Source of the DNA: Flavobacteriales bacterium
Lineage (GTDB): Bacteria; Bacteroidota; Bacteroidia; NS11-12g; UBA955
Direction of reading: 5' to 3'
DNA length: 44,061 nucleotides
Assembly: GCA_947447955.1 (NCBI GenBank)
Contig: CANFLS010000020.1
Coordinates: 1-44,061 of the forward strand
Shown in pieces: positions 9,139 through 16,501 of the stretch. A program made the position numbers and the translations under genes. Below the pieces are notes generated by a model, which was not told where the DNA came from, did not search any database, and saw only the letters and a list, made by a program, of their open reading frames with translations. Numbering within the stretch: position 1 is the stretch's first letter; each line of letters opens with the position of its first letter.

Positions 9139-10595
9139 TATCCTAATTCGTTAAATAGTTCTGAAATGATTTGTTTGTCGTCAAATGGATGTTTTACTCC
9201 GTTAACTTCTTGATATGTCTCATGTCCCTTGCCTGCAACTAGAATTACATCGCCAGGATTAGATAGAAGAATCGCGGTTTTAATGGCCTCTTTTCTGTCT
9301 GTTATTTTTAGTACTTTTTTCTTGTATTGGATTTCAACACCACCATCCATCGCTTCTATGATTGCATTTGGATCTTCGTTCCTGGGATTGTCACTCGTAA
9401 AAATTACCCTGTCGCTTAATTTGCTGGCAATTTGTCCCATTTCAGGACGTTTACTAGAATCTCTATTTCCACCACAACCAACTACGGTAATAAGATTTAC
9501 TCCGTTTTGGCGAATATTATTGATGGTTTTAATTACATTTTCAAGTGCATCAGGAGTGTGCGCATAATCAACAATTGCAGTTTTGTTTTCAGTTCCAGCA
9601 ATGGCTTCAAAACGGCCGTTTACCCTGCCAAGAGCACTTAAAGGAATGTCTATTTCTTCTTCTCCCTCAGTTAATAAAAACGCTGCTCCATAAACTGCCA
9701 AGAAATTATAAGCATTGAAATCTCCAACCAATGAGGTCCAGATATCTTTGCCATTAATTTGCAAAAGCATACCGTTGAAATCACTTTCCAATACTCTTAA
9801 TTTAAAATCAGCATTCCCTTTTAAACCGTAGGTATATTTTGTTGCTTTGCTATTTTGCAACATCACCATACCGTTTTTATCGTCTTTGTTTGTAATTGCA
9901 AATGCCTCTGATGGCAACTGGTCAAAAAAGCGTTTTTTCGCCTTGATATAATTGTCGAAAGTGATGTGATAATCTAAATGATCGTGGGTAATGTTTGAGA
10001 AAATTCCCCCAGCAAACTTGATCCCTGCAATTCTATTTTGATCAATGGCATGTGAACTCACTTCCATAAAGCAATGGGTGCAACCTTCTTCCAACATTTG
10101 TGCAAAAAGGGCATGCAATGCAATTACATTTGGTGTTGTATGGGTACTTGGAATAATCTTGTCGGCAATTCTATTTTCAACTGTTGAAACCAATCCACAT
10201 ACATATCCAAGTTTTGTGAAAAGTTCAAACAGCAACGTAGAAATTGTTGTTTTTCCGTTGGTACCTGTTGTTCCAACAATGATTAAATTATCCGCTGCCT
10301 CATCATAAAACTGAAGCGAAATTTGTCCCAATGCTTCCGAAACATCAGCAACCTTAATATACGAAATTCCTTCGATATGTGCAACTTCATTGGAATGCAA
10401 GATGGCGCTAGCTCCTAATTCAATTGCCTTTTCGATGAAATTATGTCCGTCAACTTGTGTTCCAGACATAGCGGCATAGAGATAATTGCTCTTTGCAGTT
10501 CTGCTATCAATTGTCAGCCCTTGAATTTGCAAATCCCTATCGCCATGAAAAGTGGCATTTTTTACCGTAGATAAAAGTTGATTTAAGGTTTTCAT
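9138..10595 (-). CDS. murE: UDP-MurNAc-L-Ala-D-Glu--meso-diaminopimelate ligase
   Basis: Ligase adding the third stem-peptide residue. The ATP P-loop GTTGTNGKTTIS lies at about residues 108-119, and the lysine carbamylation region and NGRFEAI motif are present. The substrate-selective motif reads DNPRNEDP (402-409). In this family DNPR marks enzymes that add meso-diaminopimelate rather than lysine, which fits the dapF gene elsewhere in the window. The C-terminal GKGHETYQ, also typical of MurE, is intact. Length (485) is normal. It overlaps the ftsI stop by 4 bp and the mraY start by 1 bp. Confidence 0.97.
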   Translation of the reverse strand: MKTLNQLLSTVKNATFHGDRDLQIQGLTIDSRTAKSNYLYAAMSGTQVDGHNFIEKAIELGASAILHSNEVAHIEGISYIKVADVSEALGQISLQFYDEAADNLIIVGTTGTNGKTTISTLLFELFTKLGYVCGLVSTVENRIADKIIPSTHTTPNVIALHALFAQMLEEGCTHCFMEVSSHAIDQNRIAGIKFAGGIFSNITHDHLDYHITFDNYIKAKKRFFDQLPSEAFAITNKDDKNGMVMLQNSKATKYTYGLKGNADFKLRVLESDFNGMLLQINGKDIWTSLVGDFNAYNFLAVYGAAFLLTEGEEEIDIPLSALGRVNGRFEAIAGTENKTAIVDYAHTPDALENVIKTINNIRQNGVNLITVVGCGGNRDSSKRPEMGQIASKLSDRVIFTSDNPRNEDPNAIIEAMDGGVEIQYKKKVLKITDRKEAIKTAILLSNPGDVILVAGKGHETYQEVNGVKHPFDDKQIISELFNELG

Positions 10596-12712
10596 TTTGA
10601 AGGACTTAATTTTAGGTGAATAATATTGTTCGGGCTAACTGCTGTTCCTTTGTTGAATGATTGTGACACAACGCGACCATATCCCTCAAAAGTGATTTTA
10701 ACTGGGATTTTCTTGGCCAATTGCAATGCATCACGCAAACCCATTCCTTTAAAATCTGGTACTTTATTTGGTTCAATTGTTAATGGATTTACATTGATTG
10801 AATATCCCTTTGCATTTGCTTCACAGTATTGTGCTGTTGGCATAGTTGATTTTGAATTGATGCTTAGTTCATTCAATACAGATTTCAAGGCAAATTGGTT
10901 TCCGTTTAGAACAGAGGGCGCTTCAGTAATTCTCGCAGTTACCAAAGTGGGTTGTATTTTAATATGAGAGCTGTAAATTTTATTGGCAATGTCAATAAAT
11001 ACTGGCACCGCTACTTTTGCGCCGTAATACTCTTCTTTGTTTGGCTTGTTAATGATTACAATGATGGTGTATTGAGGAGCTTCTGCAGGAAAGTACCCAA
11101 CAAATGAGGCCATGTGCTTGTCAATATATTTGCCATTTTCACTAATTCTCACTGTCCCAGTTTTGCCAGCGGCAGTGAATGGGCATTTCTTGGTGATTTC
11201 TTCGGCTGTTCCGCGTTCAACTACCCCTTTTAAGAGTTGTTGCAACGCAACAAGCGTTTGAGGAGAACATATTTTTTCATTGATTACCTTAGGCTCAATT
11301 TTCGAAACCGATTTTCCGTCTTGTAAAATTTCTTTAACCAAGTAAGGATTCATCATTTTGCCACCATTTGCCACCGAATTATAAAGCATTAAAGTTTGCA
11401 ATGGTGAAATTTGACTGGTGTATCCAATGCTCATAGAAGGAAGTGTAACTCCATTCCAATCAGAACTTTTGGTGGTTTTTATTACTGGATAATTTGAGCT
11501 AGGAATGTCGAAATTTGGTTTTGCGTTCAATCCCAATTCTATAATGTGATCAATGAATTTTTGAGGTTTCTTTTGGTAGTACTTCCATACAAATTGACTA
11601 ATTCCAACGTTGCTCGATTTCTCAAAACTCTCTTGTAAAGTGTAGAATTTATTTCTAGAATCGAAATGGTCGCCATCGGTAAAGGTTTTATCATAATACT
11701 TCACAGATCCATTGTGCAATGCAATACTATCGGTTGGTTTTGCATATTCATCTTCTAAAAGCGACAATACAGAAACAAGTTTGAACGTTGAACCTGGTTC
11801 AGAAAATTCACTCACTGCATAGTTTTGCGATTCGTAATATTTGCCGTCTGTGCCTCTTTTTAAGTTTGCAATGGCTTTGATGGCGCCAGTTTTTACTTCC
11901 ATTACCATGGCACAACCGTGATCGGCTTCATTCGCAATAAGTGCTTGGCTCAATGCATATTGGGTAACGTCTTGAAATCCTACATCCAATGTGGTAACAA
12001 TATCGAATCCATTTTCAGCGAGTTGATTATTTCCAACATTTACGGGACGCCAAATTCGACCCGGCATGCGTTGTTCCATGATGGTGCCATTTCTACCGCG
12101 AAGTAGGCTGTCAAATGATCCCTCAAGACCAACATTTACGCCATTTTTAGTATACCCAATTGCTCTTTTGGCAAGGTCACCCATGAAATACATGCGTTTT
12201 CCTTTTTCTTCAAACCAAAAGCCACTTTTAAATTTACCAGTCCAAATCAAAGGAAAGGTTTTGATATTTCTAACAATGTCGAAACTCAAATCTTTGCCAA
12301 CAATTGTGTATCTAGATTTTTTCTTTTTGAGGGACGTGAATTTCGATTTCCATGTATTTTTGCTTTTCTCTGGAAACACCCGGGCAAACATCATTGCTAA
12401 GCTATCTACTTTAGCATTGAATATTTTAGTTGTTAAACCATCAGCGTTGGCATCCCAAATTAAATCGTAAGTAGGGATAGATGTTGCAAGTAAACTTCCA
12501 TCATCGGCATAAATATTTCCTCTAATGCCGGCAATATTTCTGATACGTGTATTTTTCTTTTTTAACTCAATGCTGAATTCTTTATCAAATCCATTTTGAA
12601 GTTTAATCATTGAATAAATAAGAAAGGCACAAAAACTTCCCACCAATATGAAAATCACATAGGCGCGCTTTAGAATTTCCTTCCTTGTATTTACTTTATT
12701 GGTTTGCGTCAC
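10592..12712 (-). CDS. ftsI: Septal transpeptidase FtsI (PBP2x/PBP3-like) with C-terminal PASTA domain
   Basis: Class B penicillin-binding protein that cross-links septal peptidoglycan. The 706-residue product has a cytoplasmic tail, one membrane anchor (about residues 17-36), a pedestal domain, and a transpeptidase domain with the active-site SxxK in EPGSTFKLV (near residue 309), SSN in EKSSNVGIS (near 366) and KTG in AAGKTGTVRI (near 528). A single PASTA domain forms the last 60 residues or so (KVPDFKGMGLRDALQLAKK onward). PASTA-tailed FtsI is usual in Bacteroidota. It overlaps the ftsL-like gene by 17 bp and murE by 4 bp. Confidence 0.96.
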   Translation of the reverse strand: MTQTNKVNTRKEILKRAYVIFILVGSFCAFLIYSMIKLQNGFDKEFSIELKKKNTRIRNIAGIRGNIYADDGSLLATSIPTYDLIWDANADGLTTKIFNAKVDSLAMMFARVFPEKSKNTWKSKFTSLKKKKSRYTIVGKDLSFDIVRNIKTFPLIWTGKFKSGFWFEEKGKRMYFMGDLAKRAIGYTKNGVNVGLEGSFDSLLRGRNGTIMEQRMPGRIWRPVNVGNNQLAENGFDIVTTLDVGFQDVTQYALSQALIANEADHGCAMVMEVKTGAIKAIANLKRGTDGKYYESQNYAVSEFSEPGSTFKLVSVLSLLEDEYAKPTDSIALHNGSVKYYDKTFTDGDHFDSRNKFYTLQESFEKSSNVGISQFVWKYYQKKPQKFIDHIIELGLNAKPNFDIPSSNYPVIKTTKSSDWNGVTLPSMSIGYTSQISPLQTLMLYNSVANGGKMMNPYLVKEILQDGKSVSKIEPKVINEKICSPQTLVALQQLLKGVVERGTAEEITKKCPFTAAGKTGTVRISENGKYIDKHMASFVGYFPAEAPQYTIIVIINKPNKEEYYGAKVAVPVFIDIANKIYSSHIKIQPTLVTARITEAPSVLNGNQFALKSVLNELSINSKSTMPTAQYCEANAKGYSINVNPLTIEPNKVPDFKGMGLRDALQLAKKIPVKITFEGYGRVVSQSFNKGTAVSPNNIIHLKLSPSK

Positions 12713-13064
12713 GGGTCAATTTTATTGGAGGTGATGTAAGCTCTTTTAATCCAGTTGATTTTAATTTTTCTGCTATTTCAGTTTGTTTGCTAGAATTTGT
12801 GATTTCACTTTCTAAGCTTATTCTTTCGCTGTGTAATTCTTTTAATGAAGTTTTGAGTTCTTCTTTTTTCTTGATTGCTTTGGTAGCGTGAAGTGAATTA
12901 TAGATATAAAACAACATGGTAAAAAACAAGATTGCGATGATTTTGAGTGTGCGTTTTGTGGTAAGTTGAAAAGTCTGATCTGCAGCAATGGATGTTTCCT
13001 CCACGAATGGAGATTTCACATTTTCAATGTTCTCTTGTTCTATATTTTCGTTGTTTATTTCCAT
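12696..13064 (-). CDS. ftsL: FtsL-like cell division protein
   Basis: Small bitopic membrane protein in the position of FtsL, the divisome partner of FtsQ and FtsI. The 122 residues comprise an acidic, asparagine- and glutamate-rich cytoplasmic tail, one membrane segment at about 47-62 (LKIIAILFFTMLFYIYN), then a heptad-like coiled coil (about 68-105, KAIKKKEELKTSLKELHSER). This is exactly the FtsL architecture, but primary sequence in this family is poorly conserved, so the name rests on topology and location between rsmH (10 bp overlap) and ftsI (17 bp overlap). Confidence 0.85.
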   Translation of the reverse strand: MEINNENIEQENIENVKSPFVEETSIAADQTFQLTTKRTLKIIAILFFTMLFYIYNSLHATKAIKKKEELKTSLKELHSERISLESEITNSSKQTEIAEKLKSTGLKELTSPPIKLTRDANQ

Positions 13065-13969
13065 GCTTGTCTGATGCCAATTCTCATTTTTGCGCTTCTT
13101 GCACGCTTATTTCTACTTATTTCTTCTTCAGTAGGAATGATTGCTTTATTTGGTTTTCCTTCAAATGGTTGAGAGCTCCATCCATACATGTCGGTATGCT
13201 TTTTCCCCTCAAGATTTCCGCTATTTATGTAGTTTTTTACCAATCTGTCTTCCAAAGAATGGTAGCTAATAATTACCAATCTACCGCCTTCTTTAATGAG
13301 CGATTCTGAATCCATTAGCAGTTGTTCCAATGCCCTTAATTCACCGTTTACTTCGATACGAATTGCTTGAAAAACTTGCGATAAATATTTAGCAGGGGTG
13401 TCTTTTGGAGTGCAGCCATAAATTGCCTCTTTGAATAGTTCAATGGTTTGAATTCTTCTGCCTTTTCTTTGATCCAAAATTGTTTTGGTCAATTTATAAG
13501 CGTTTTTAATTTCACCGTAATTATTAAAGATGTTCAACAATTGGGCTTCGTTATAATCGTTCACAACCGTTTCTGCCGATAATTTGGCATTAACATCCAT
13601 TCTCATGTCGAGTGGACCGTCTAAGCGGTGTGCAAAGCCCCTTCCATCCACATCAATTTGATGCGATGAAATGCCTAAGTCCCCCAAAATCCCATCTACT
13701 GGAATATTGTCTGAATATTCTAAAAATTGTTTTGCGTATTGAAAATTGTGCTGAACAAAAGTGATGCGAGAATCGTTTGGAATTCTTTCTTGTGCATCTT
13801 GATCGCGGTCGAAGGAAATAAGTTTACCCTTGGTGCTAAGTTTACTAAGAATGTATTTACTGTGACCGCCACCACCGAAGGTAACATCAACATAAGTGCC
13901 GTCTGGATTGGTTACCAGGGCGTCGACGCTTTCTTTAAGCAATACTGGGTCGTGATATTCGTAGTTCAT
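13055..13969 (-). CDS. rsmH: 16S rRNA (cytosine(1402)-N(4))-methyltransferase RsmH
   Basis: SAM-dependent methyltransferase (formerly MraW) that modifies C1402 in the ribosomal P-site region of 16S rRNA. The N-terminal HDPVLLKESVDAL is the conserved opening. The SAM-binding motif is VDVTFGGGGHSKYIL, followed by DGILGDLGISSHQID and the DMRMD segment. The C-terminal ISYHSLEDRLVKNYI and RNKRARSAKMR motifs are also characteristic. Length 304 is normal. It starts 25 bp after mraZ and overlaps the ftsL-like gene by 10 bp, so it is co-transcribed from the mraZ promoter. Confidence 0.97.
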   Translation of the reverse strand: MNYEYHDPVLLKESVDALVTNPDGTYVDVTFGGGGHSKYILSKLSTKGKLISFDRDQDAQERIPNDSRITFVQHNFQYAKQFLEYSDNIPVDGILGDLGISSHQIDVDGRGFAHRLDGPLDMRMDVNAKLSAETVVNDYNEAQLLNIFNNYGEIKNAYKLTKTILDQRKGRRIQTIELFKEAIYGCTPKDTPAKYLSQVFQAIRIEVNGELRALEQLLMDSESLIKEGGRLVIISYHSLEDRLVKNYINSGNLEGKKHTDMYGWSSQPFEGKPNKAIIPTEEEISRNKRARSAKMRIGIRQAWK

Positions 13970-13994
13970 GTAGCAAACAGGTTTGCCAGCATGT

Positions 13995-14465
13995 TTAGTC
14001 TTGTTCAGTAGAAGAAGATCTTTGTTTATGGAAATGTTGAGCCAAATTGCTTAATTCATCAGAATCAACCGATAGTTCAGTATCGTATAAGTGTTGACTC
14101 CAAATTTCCACTTTGCTACCGTTGGCGCTAAGCACAACATCGTCAGATAGGTCTGCATATTCCAATAACTTTTTTGGAATGAGAATACGCATTGCATTGT
14201 CGATTTGTATCAAATTGGCACCGTTAGTGAAGATACGTTTGAATCGGCGAATTTCGGGACTCATAAAATCATCAACGGCGTTAAGCTTGGCAGTTTCTTT
14301 CAACCAATCTTCTTTTGTGTACAAAACCAAGCATTTTTCAAAACCGCGGTTTATAACCAAAGTATTCTCTGCAGACTCAGGAAACTGAGCCCTTAACTTC
14401 GATGGTAGGGATAGTCTTCCCTTGCCGTCTAGCTTGCAATTATATTCTCCGATTAGTCCCGACAT
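13995..14465 (-). CDS. mraZ: Transcriptional regulator MraZ
   Basis: DNA-binding protein of the AbrB/MraZ swapped-hairpin fold, first gene of the dcw operon and in studied bacteria an autoregulator of it. The 156-residue product has two tandem half-repeats, each with the DxxxR signature: DGKGRLSLPSKLR (about residues 13-25) and DNAMRILIPKKLLEY (near residue 85). In the second the usual glycine before arginine is methionine, but Asp and Arg are kept. The upstream region carries six GTGGG-like boxes at helical spacing (14501-14561), consistent with self-control. The C-terminal 20 residues are serine- and histidine-rich and probably flexible. Confidence 0.96.
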   Translation of the reverse strand: MSGLIGEYNCKLDGKGRLSLPSKLRAQFPESAENTLVINRGFEKCLVLYTKEDWLKETAKLNAVDDFMSPEIRRFKRIFTNGANLIQIDNAMRILIPKKLLEYADLSDDVVLSANGSKVEIWSQHLYDTELSVDSDELSNLAQHFHKQRSSSTEQD

Positions 14466-14500
14466 TTTGTGCTGGATTTCTGTCTGCTAAATAAAAAAAG

Positions 14501-14561
14501 AATTTCCCACAATTTCCCACAATTTCCCAAAATTAGCCACTTCTTTTCCACATTCGCCCAC
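14501..14561 (-). promoter_or_regulatory. Probable MraZ operator: six GTGGG-type boxes
   Basis: Read on the minus strand, GTGGG-like boxes recur every 10-11 bp. From far to near the gene they are GTGGG (ending at 14561), GTGGA (14551), GTGGC (14540), TTGGG (14530), GTGGG (14520) and GTGGG (14510). The three gene-proximal boxes sit in perfect 10-bp direct repeats of the type TTGTGGGAAA. MraZ proteins are known to bind direct repeats of TGGGN/GTGGG separated by 5 nt. The boxes lie between the predicted promoter and the mraZ ATG, a position suited to repression. Binding is inferred, not shown. Confidence 0.8.
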
Positions 14562-14614
14562 AGAGTAGCCATTTTGAAAGGATTTAGGGTCATCTTTTCT
14601 TGTTTTAGACAATG

Positions 14615-14644
14615 CAAAAATAGTAAAAACTATTGTAAATACAA
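14615..14644 (-). promoter_or_regulatory. Promoter of the dcw operon
   Basis: On the minus strand, TTG (14644-14642), a 19-nt spacer and TATTTTTG (14622-14615) match the Bacteroidota primary sigma consensus TTG-N19ish-TAnnTTTG. Transcription would start near 14608, leaving a leader of about 140 nt that contains the MraZ boxes. A 6-4-6 inverted repeat (AATAGT/ACTATT, 14619-14634) overlaps the spacer and -7 element. Confidence 0.7.
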
Positions 14645-14719
14645 GGGGTTTGGTAATCGTGGGAGAAAGTGGAATAAAAATATCAAATAATGCCGCTTTT
14701 TTAATAAATGTGGAATACC

Positions 14720-14727
14720 TAATTTTG
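14720..14727 (+). promoter_or_regulatory. Possible -7 element upstream of the 14741 gene
   Basis: TAATTTTG matches the TAnnTTTG -7 consensus and sits 13 bp before the ATG, which would give a very short leader. No clear TTG is visible at the expected -33 position, so support is partial. Confidence 0.35.
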
Positions 14728-14740
14728 AATTGTTCCTAAA

Positions 14741-15460
14741 ATGAGAAAATTCACCCTATTGTGCATAACCTTAACCTCCATAATGGGGATAACTCAAGCC
14801 CAAAAAAGCGTGATTTGGAACATCGACGCCCAAATTCGAAATTTCGGTTTTGATTTTGGGGGATATAAATACACCCAAATTAAAGGCGATAATTGGGGCA
14901 ATCAAGTGGGATTTAAAATTGGAAATTTGGTTGATCCCAAAGAAGTGTTTGTGATTAATTATAGTTTACCCGGATCTCAATCTTTCAAGCTAGAAAAAAT
15001 CAACTACGCTTGGGCCATCAAACCTTATTATGGGGTTACTTATATAATGGGGCAAAGAAAATCTAGAATGGATGTGGGATGTAAATTGTTTGTTAATGCC
15101 AGTTTGCCCATTGTGTATTCCTGGCCAGTTTATATTTCCTATTATCAAGGTACTCCACCTTTTGATGGCTATGCCGATGTGCAATACGATCCTGCCAACC
15201 AAAATGTTTCATTAATAGGAGGGACAGCACAATTTACCAAGGGATTGGATAAGGGGAAAATCATTCCTGGATTTGGACTTTCTGCAGGTTTGCAAATCGA
15301 GTGGGGGAGTTATAGATCATTGTCAAATTCGATGTCTGTTGGCCTATCTAACGACATTTTTGTAGAGAAAATACCATTATTATATACACAAACTACAAAT
15401 AAGAATATCTTCCCGGCAGTATTTGTTAACTTTGCATTTGGATTTGGCGATATAAATTAA
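14741..15460 (+). CDS. Exported protein of unknown function, possible outer-membrane barrel
   Basis: Not recognised as a named family. The 239-residue product begins with a clear signal peptide (MRKFTLLCITLTSIMGITQAQ, cleavage near residue 21) and continues with alternating hydrophobic and polar, aromatic-rich stretches such as NQVGFKIGNLV, WAIKPYYGVTYIMGQRKSRMD and FPAVFVNFAFGFGDIN. That ending, with a near-terminal phenylalanine, is reminiscent of small outer-membrane beta-barrels, and internal glycine-rich strands (PGFGLSAGLQIEWGS) fit the same idea. It is divergent from mraZ and ends 7 bp before lipA, so the two are probably co-transcribed. The barrel idea is an inference from composition only. 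Confidence 0.75.
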   Translation: MRKFTLLCITLTSIMGITQAQKSVIWNIDAQIRNFGFDFGGYKYTQIKGDNWGNQVGFKIGNLVDPKEVFVINYSLPGSQSFKLEKINYAWAIKPYYGVTYIMGQRKSRMDVGCKLFVNASLPIVYSWPVYISYYQGTPPFDGYADVQYDPANQNVSLIGGTAQFTKGLDKGKIIPGFGLSAGLQIEWGSYRSLSNSMSVGLSNDIFVEKIPLLYTQTTNKNIFPAVFVNFAFGFGDIN

Positions 15461-15467
15461 TTAAAAC

Positions 15468-16343
15468 GTGATTGAATTACCGGTAGTTTCAAAAGAAAAA
15501 CGTGGACCATCTAAACCATCTTGGTTAAAAATAGAAATTCCATTTGGTGAAAATTACACCAACGTAAAAAAAATTGTAAAGGAACATAAACTCCATACCA
15601 TTTGTGAAGATGGTAAATGTCCGAATATGGGCGAATGTTGGGGAGCTGGTACTGCCACTTTCATGATTTTGGGAAATGTATGTACCCGAAGTTGTTCATT
15701 TTGTGCAGTTGCAACGGGACGTCCTGGCGAATATGATCTTGACGAGCCAAAACGCGTTGCCGAAGCGGTAAAATTAATGAATGTGAAACATTGCGTAATT
15801 ACTTCTGTAAATCGCGATGAATTAAAAGATAAGGGTGCTACAGTTTGGGCCGAAACAATTAAAGCTGTAAAGTCATTAAGTCCACAAACTACCATTGAAA
15901 CATTGATCCCTGATTTCAAATCACAGTGGGATATGCTCTACATGGTTTTGGATTCAAAACCAGAGGTGGTTAGCCACAATATGGAAACAGTTGAAGAACT
16001 TTACAGACTGGTTCGTCCTCAAGCAAAATATGCGAGAAGTTTAGAGCAAATCAAACGCACCCATGAATATGGTGCTAGAACCAAAAGTGGGGCAATGTTG
16101 GGTTGCGGAGAAACCGATGATCAGGTAAAAAAACTCATCCACGATTTGCGAGAACATGGTTGTGACGTATTAACTTTAGGGCAATACCTTCAGCCTACCA
16201 AATTGCATTTGCCAGTTGCAGAATATGTTCACCCTGATAAGTTTAAATTTTGGGAAGAATATGGATTAAAATTGGGCTTTAGGTTTGTTGAAAGTGGGCC
16301 TTTAGTTAGGAGTTCATACCATGCTGAAAAGCATGTTTTGTAA
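15468..16343 (+). CDS. lipA: Lipoyl synthase
   Basis: Radical SAM enzyme that inserts two sulfurs into protein-bound octanoyl groups to make the lipoyl cofactor of 2-oxoacid dehydrogenases and the glycine cleavage system. Both iron-sulfur clusters are visible: the auxiliary cluster [12 protein letters not shown] (Cys46, 51, 57) and the radical SAM cluster CTRSCSFC (Cys72, 76, 79). The conserved RSSYHAE near residue 281 supplies the serine ligand of the auxiliary cluster. Translation uses GTG at 15468, since no in-frame ATG lies upstream of the conserved region. Length 291 is typical. It follows the preceding exported-protein gene by 7 bp. lipB is not in the window. Confidence 0.97.
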   Translation: MIELPVVSKEKRGPSKPSWLKIEIPFGENYTNVKKIVKEHKLHTICEDGKCPNMGECWGAGTATFMILGNVCTRSCSFCAVATGRPGEYDLDEPKRVAEAVKLMNVKHCVITSVNRDELKDKGATVWAETIKAVKSLSPQTTIETLIPDFKSQWDMLYMVLDSKPEVVSHNMETVEELYRLVRPQAKYARSLEQIKRTHEYGARTKSGAMLGCGETDDQVKKLIHDLREHGCDVLTLGQYLQPTKLHLPVAEYVHPDKFKFWEEYGLKLGFRFVESGPLVRSSYHAEKHVL

Positions 16344-16423
16344 TTAAATTCAACGCAGTTTTGCAGAAAATGCAAATTATGATGAAAAAATTACAATAAA
16401 TAATGAACATCCAATACTTAGAA

Positions 16424-16454
16424 TTGGAAAAGACCCTCTTTTTGTATTAATTTG
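16424..16454 (+). promoter_or_regulatory. Possible promoter of the T9SS beta-propeller gene
   Basis: TTG (16424-16426), 20 nt, then TTAATTTG (16447-16454), which differs from TAnnTTTG at one position. It lies 48 bp before the ATG at 16502, in the 158-bp gap after lipA. Confidence 0.4.
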
Positions 16455-16501
16455 CGATTCGAGAGTTTTCTCTCATTATATAAAAGAAAAAAAGATATTT
16501 T

